In this document: one piece after another, positions 60,436 to 64,000 of the stretch
How positions within the stretch are numbered: the first letter of the stretch is position 1
How the letters are laid out: every line of letters begins with the position of its first letter
NCBI RefSeq assembly: GCF_030246945.1
Contig: NZ_CP126742.1
Location: 2,480,001 to 2,544,000 of the forward strand
Length of the DNA: 64,000 nucleotides
Reading direction: 5' to 3'
Source: Microbacterium sp. zg-Y1090
GTDB lineage: Bacteria; Actinomycetota; Actinomycetes; Actinomycetales; Microbacteriaceae
The notes under the pieces: model-generated
What the model saw: only the letters and a program-made list of their open reading frames with translations
What the model was told of the DNA's origin: nothing
Database searches by the model: none
Made by a program: the position numbers and the translations under genes

Positions 60436-61110
60436 ATGGATGCCGTCAGCAAGTCGCAGCGCGCCTACCAGTGGATCAAGGAGCGCATCGCCGCCCAGGA
60501 GTTCACGCCGGGCTACCGGCTGGTGCTGGGCACGATCGCCGGCGAGCTCGACATGAGCGTGGTGCCGGTGCGCGAGGCGATCCGCCAGCTGGAGGCGGAG
60601 GGACTGGTGACCTTCGAGCGCAATGTGGGTGCCCACGTGTCGATGGTCGACGACTCGCAGTATCGCTACAGCATGCAGGCGCTGAGCGTGCTGGAGGGCA
60701 CGGCGACCGCGCTGGCATCCCGCGCCATCACCGAGTCCGACATCCGGGACGCCCGGGCGATCAACGAGCAGATGGTGCAGCGTCTGTCGGACTTCGAGCC
60801 GCGCGCGTTCACCGCGCTCAACCAGCGCTTCCACGAGATCCTCTACGCCCGCTGCGCGAACCCGCGCCTGCTCGAGCTCGTGCAGGCCGAGTGGGCACGG
60901 CTCGGACATCTGCGCGACTCGACCTTCACCTTCGTGCCCGGCCGCGCACAGGAATCGGTGCGCGAGCACGAGGAGATCCTGCGCCTCATCGAGCGCGGGG
61001 CCCCCCTCGGCGACATCGAGCAGGCCGCCCGTCGACACCGGGTGGCCACCCTCGACGCCTACATGATCCACGAACACCCCGACGAGACGCTCCGTCTCCC
61101 GGCCTTCTGA
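60436..61110 (+). CDS. GntR family regulator (FCD type)
   Basis: A 224-residue regulator. The winged helix (residues ~8-70) has ERIAAQEFTPGYRLVLGTIA, VPVREAIRQLEAEGLV and FERNVGAHV. The C-terminal all-helical FCD domain has the metal/ligand residues in NQRFHEILY, SVREHEEIL and AARRHRV. It lies one base after the FAH-RraA gene and 26 bp before hpaE. Palindromes of the GTATAC-centred kind at three promoters of the cluster are its likely binding sites, so it probably acts as the pathway repressor relieved by an intermediate. Confidence 0.88.
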   Translation: MDAVSKSQRAYQWIKERIAAQEFTPGYRLVLGTIAGELDMSVVPVREAIRQLEAEGLVTFERNVGAHVSMVDDSQYRYSMQALSVLEGTATALASRAITESDIRDARAINEQMVQRLSDFEPRAFTALNQRFHEILYARCANPRLLELVQAEWARLGHLRDSTFTFVPGRAQESVREHEEILRLIERGAPLGDIEQAARRHRVATLDAYMIHEHPDETLRLPAF

Positions 61111-61136
61111 CCTTTCGCCGACCTGGAGGAACCGAC

Positions 61137-62651
61137 ATGACCGACGCCCCCGCGCTGGACCGCCGCCACGTCCCCGCCGACCTGCCCGAGCGCATCCGCC
61201 ACTACATCGACGGCACATTCGTCGACTCGGTGGACGGCGACACGTTCGATGTGCTCGAGCCGGTGTCCAACGAGACCTACGTCACCGCCGCCGCCGGCAA
61301 GAAGGCCGACATCGACCTGGCCGTCGCGGCTGCCCGCCGGGCGTTCACCGACGGGCCGTGGCCGAAGATGCTGCCGCGCGAGCGCTCGCGCGTGCTGCAC
61401 CGCATCGCCGACCTCGTGGAGTCGCGCGACGCCCGGCTGGCCGAGCTGGAATCCTTCGACTCGGGCCTGCCGATCACGCAGGCCCTCGGTCAGGCCCGCC
61501 GGGCCGCCGAGAACTTCCGCTTCTTCGCCGACCTGATCGTGGCGCAGTCCGATGACACGTTCAAGGTGCCCGGACGCCAGATCAACTACGTCAACCGCAA
61601 GCCGATCGGCGTGGCCGGGCTCATCACCCCGTGGAACACCCCGTTCATGCTCGAGTCGTGGAAGCTCGCCCCGGCGCTGGCCACCGGCAACACCGTCGTG
61701 CTCAAGCCCGCCGAGTTCACACCGCTGTCGGCGTCGCTGTGGGCCGGGATCTTCGAGGAGGCGGGGCTGCCGCAGGGCGTGTTCAACCTCGTCAACGGCC
61801 TGGGCGAGGATGCCGGCGACGCACTGGTGAAGCACCCCGACGTGCCGCTCATCTCGTTCACCGGCGAGAGCTCCACGGGCCAGCTGATCTTCGCCAACGC
61901 CGCGCCCTACCTAAAGGGTCTGTCGATGGAGCTCGGCGGCAAGTCCCCCGCGATCGTCTTCGCCGACGCCGACCTCGAGGCGGCGGTGGATGCCACGATC
62001 TTCGGCGTCTTCTCCCTCAACGGCGAGCGCTGCACCGCCGGCAGCCGCATCCTCGTTCAGCGCGACATCTACGACGAGTTCGTCGAGCGCTACGCCGCGC
62101 AGGCGCGGCGCGTGAAGGTCGGCTATCCGCATGACCCGGCGACCGAGGTCGGCGCCCTCGTGCACCCCGAGCATTTCGAGAAGGTCATGGGCTACATCGA
62201 GATCGGCAAGACCGAGGGACGCCTCGTCGCCGGCGGCGGCCAGCCCGAGGACTTCGCGTTCGGCAACTTCGTCGCCCCCACGGTGTTCGCCGACGTGTCG
62301 CCGGAGGCACGCATCTTCCAGGAGGAGATCTTCGGACCGGTCGTCGCGATCACGCCGTTCGACACCGACGAGGATGCCCTGCGCCTGGCCAACGACACGA
62401 AGTACGGCCTGGCCGCGTATGTCTGGACCAACGACCTCAAGCGGGCCCACAACTTCTCGCAGGCGGTCGACGCGGGCATGGTGTGGCTGAACTCCAACAA
62501 CGTGCGGGACCTGCGCACGCCGTTCGGGGGCGTCAAGGCCTCCGGCCTCGGCCACGAGGGCGGCTACCGCTCGATCGACTTCTACACCGACCAGCAGGCC
62601 GTGCACATCACCCTCGGCAAGGTGCACAACCCGACCTTCGGCAAGAACTGA
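61137..62651 (+). CDS. hpaE: 5-carboxymethyl-2-hydroxymuconate semialdehyde dehydrogenase
   Basis: A 504-residue aldehyde dehydrogenase closest in look to HpaE. TPWNTPFMLESWKLAPALAT is the cofactor loop, MELGGKSPAIVFADAD holds the Glu base and NGERCTAGSR the Cys nucleophile. NNVRDLRTPFGGVKASGLG and EGGYRSIDFYTDQQAVHITLG are the HpaE-like C-terminus. It oxidises the ring-cleavage semialdehyde made by HpaD to the dicarboxylate. GGAGGAACCGAC precedes the ATG. hpaD follows after 31 bp. Confidence 0.9.
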   Translation: MTDAPALDRRHVPADLPERIRHYIDGTFVDSVDGDTFDVLEPVSNETYVTAAAGKKADIDLAVAAARRAFTDGPWPKMLPRERSRVLHRIADLVESRDARLAELESFDSGLPITQALGQARRAAENFRFFADLIVAQSDDTFKVPGRQINYVNRKPIGVAGLITPWNTPFMLESWKLAPALATGNTVVLKPAEFTPLSASLWAGIFEEAGLPQGVFNLVNGLGEDAGDALVKHPDVPLISFTGESSTGQLIFANAAPYLKGLSMELGGKSPAIVFADADLEAAVDATIFGVFSLNGERCTAGSRILVQRDIYDEFVERYAAQARRVKVGYPHDPATEVGALVHPEHFEKVMGYIEIGKTEGRLVAGGGQPEDFAFGNFVAPTVFADVSPEARIFQEEIFGPVVAITPFDTDEDALRLANDTKYGLAAYVWTNDLKRAHNFSQAVDAGMVWLNSNNVRDLRTPFGGVKASGLGHEGGYRSIDFYTDQQAVHITLGKVHNPTFGKN

Positions 62652-62682
62652 CCCACTCCGCCCGGATAGCAAGGACGCTGAC

Positions 62683-63843
62683 ATGACCCACCGCGACGAC
62701 ATGACCCTGACCTCCTCGGGCTTCTACGTCTCCCAGGAAGCCCCCATCCAGACCGACGACCCGGTGCCGACCCCCTCGGTTCCCGCGCCGGACATCCTGC
62801 GCTGCGCCTACATGGAGCTCGTGGTGACCGACCTCGCGGCATCCCGCGAGTTCTACGTCGACGTGCTCGGCCTCTACGTGACCGAGGAGGACGACACCGC
62901 GATCTACCTCCGCTCGACGGAGGAGTTCATCCACCACAACCTGGTGCTGCGCAAAGGCGACGTCGCCGCGGTCGCCGCATTCTCCTACCGCGTGCGGTCG
63001 GCGGAAGACCTCGACAAGGCGGTCGCGTTCTACACCGAGCTCGGATGCCGCGTGGAGCGGCGTCCCGAAGGATTCGTGAAGGGCATCGGCGACGCGGTGC
63101 GCGTGCAGGACCCGCTGGGCTTCCCATACGAGTTCTTCTTCCAGACCGAGCACGTCGAGCGCCTCGCCTGGCGCTACGACCTGCACACCCCCGGCGAGCT
63201 GGTGCGCCTGGACCACTTCAACCAGGTGACCCCCGACGTCCCCCGCGCGGTGAAGTTCATGCAGGACCTCGGCTTCCGCGTGACCGAGGACATCCAGGAC
63301 GACGAGGGCACCGTGTACGCCGCGTGGATGCGCCGCAAGCCCACCGTGCACGACACCGCCATGACCGGCGGCGACGGCCCGCGCATGCACCACGTCGCCT
63401 TCGCCACGCACGAGAAGCACAACATCCTGGCGATCTGCGACAAGCTCGGCGCCCTGCGCCGCTCCGACGCGATCGAGCGCGGACCGGGCCGCCACGGCGT
63501 CTCGAACGCCTTCTACCTGTACCTGCGCGACCCCGACGGGCACCGCGTGGAGATCTACACGCAGGACTACTACACCGGCGACCCCGACAACCCGGTGATC
63601 ACCTGGGACGTCCACGACAACCAGCGCCGCGACTGGTGGGGCAACCCGGTCGTGCCGTCGTGGTACACCGAGGCGTCGCTCGTGCTCGATCTCGACGGCA
63701 ACCCGCAGCCGGTCGTCGCGCGCACCGACAGCAGCGAGATGGCGGTGACCATCGGCGCCGACGGGTTCTCGTACACGCGCCCCGGCGAGGACACGCTGCC
63801 GGAGTACAAGCAGGGCGAGTACAAGCTGGGCCACCAGCTCTGA
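62683..63843 (+). CDS. hpaD: 3,4-dihydroxyphenylacetate 2,3-dioxygenase
   Basis: A 386-residue type I extradiol dioxygenase of the vicinal-oxygen-chelate fold, similar to the Brevibacterium and Arthrobacter homoprotocatechuate dioxygenases. The metal triad is visible as His in RLDHFNQV, His in MHHVAF and Glu in HRVEIYTQDYY. Fe or Mn use cannot be told from sequence. DWWGNPVVPSWYTEAS is the conserved C-terminal part. It opens the catechol ring of homoprotocatechuate at the 2,3 bond. AAGGA lies eight bases before the ATG. It is the last gene in the window; isomerase and hydratase genes may follow beyond it. Confidence 0.93.
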   Translation: MTHRDDMTLTSSGFYVSQEAPIQTDDPVPTPSVPAPDILRCAYMELVVTDLAASREFYVDVLGLYVTEEDDTAIYLRSTEEFIHHNLVLRKGDVAAVAAFSYRVRSAEDLDKAVAFYTELGCRVERRPEGFVKGIGDAVRVQDPLGFPYEFFFQTEHVERLAWRYDLHTPGELVRLDHFNQVTPDVPRAVKFMQDLGFRVTEDIQDDEGTVYAAWMRRKPTVHDTAMTGGDGPRMHHVAFATHEKHNILAICDKLGALRRSDAIERGPGRHGVSNAFYLYLRDPDGHRVEIYTQDYYTGDPDNPVITWDVHDNQRRDWWGNPVVPSWYTEASLVLDLDGNPQPVVARTDSSEMAVTIGADGFSYTRPGEDTLPEYKQGEYKLGHQL

Positions 63844-63858
63844 CCCCCGGTCGCCCTC

Positions 63859-63891
63859 GGTCGTTGAGCGAGCGCAGCGAGACGAAACGCC
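63859..63891 (+). repeat. Microbacteriaceae-type intergenic repeat, copy A
   Basis: Begins GGTCGTTGAGCGAGCG and ends GACGAAACGCC, 15 bp after the hpaD stop. This motif is familiar from intergenic regions of Microbacterium and relatives. Confidence 0.8.
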
Positions 63892-63911
63892 CCACACCCA
63901 CCGCACCCGCC

Positions 63912-63944
63912 GGTCGTTGAGCGAGCCCAGCGAGACGAAACGCC
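63912..63944 (+). repeat. Microbacteriaceae-type intergenic repeat, copy B
   Basis: As copy A with one change (GCCCAGCG for GCGCAGCG). It pairs with the inverted copy C. Confidence 0.8.
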
Positions 63945-63954
63945 CCACACCCGC

Positions 63955-63995
63955 GGCGTTTCGTCTCGCTCACTGCGCTCCCTCGCTCAACGACC
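63955..63995 (-). repeat. Microbacteriaceae-type intergenic repeat, inverted copy C
   Basis: GGCGTTTCGTCTCGCTC to TCGCTCAACGACC, the complement of copies A and B with a few extra bases in the middle. B and C form a large hairpin that probably terminates hpaD transcription. Confidence 0.75.
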
Positions 63996-64000
63996 ACCCC

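Overview
The window is strongly GC-rich, with many GTG starts, ATGA-type gene overlaps, a GTP-dependent PEP carboxykinase, an actinobacterial sdhCDAB order and repeats of the kind common in Microbacteriaceae. It most likely comes from a Microbacterium-like actinobacterium. It is ordinary chromosome carrying several catabolic operons. I see no rRNA, tRNA, prophage, insertion sequence or CRISPR array.

Layout: (1) 1-4095: end of an alpha/beta hydrolase gene, then a translationally coupled operon of flavin monooxygenase, bile-acid-family symporter and NAD-dependent epimerase. (2) 4101-12281, minus strand: nucleoside uptake and salvage operon (Bmp lipoprotein, ATPase, two permeases, cdd, deoA, add). 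(3) 12419-13531: GDP-mannose pyrophosphorylase. (4) 13727-17236: sdhCDAB. (5) 17306-24539: single genes (YihY/BrkB, exonuclease III, trpS, a frameshifted SDR, a DUF559-type nuclease, GNAT, Fpg/Nei) mixed with copies of an 86-89 bp inverted-repeat element. (6) 24542-35213: sugar ABC transporter, GH2 glycosidase, glpD and glpK in one minus-strand run, opposite a LacI-type regulator. (7) 35252-38912: FMN riboswitch and ribDE-ribBA-ribH, then a small membrane protein and an MHS-family MFS transporter. (8) 41027-45943: a three-gene ABC-2 exporter opposite a tiny HTH protein plus ABC exporter, separated by twin operators. (9) 46051-49487: pckG opposite a RamB/ScfR-type regulator. (10) 49494-50926: AlkZ-like gene and a second cluster of the inverted-repeat element. 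(11) 50927-63843: an aromatic-acid catabolic cluster built around homoprotocatechuate meta-cleavage (hpaD, hpaE, a FAH-RraA fusion, a succinate-semialdehyde dehydrogenase, a TPP enzyme, an aromatic-ring hydroxylase, an MHS transporter, IclR and GntR regulators).

How they fit: the last cluster can be read as a pathway. HpaD cleaves 3,4-dihydroxyphenylacetate, HpaE oxidises the semialdehyde, the FAH domain acts on the resulting diacid, the RraA domain could do the final retro-aldol step, and the succinate-semialdehyde dehydrogenase would feed succinate to the TCA cycle. Three divergent promoters in this cluster share a palindrome related to GATCGTATACGATC, probably the GntR operator.

Four signals go beyond ordinary annotation: the 86-89 bp inverted-repeat family, which has become the C-terminal coding end of a nuclease gene; a word, GGATGCC/GGCATCC, that I counted about 80 times by eye and that also forms several terminator stems; nine genes with a -10 hexamer ending 6-7 nt before the start codon (leaderless mRNAs); and the FAH-RraA fusion with its shared operator.
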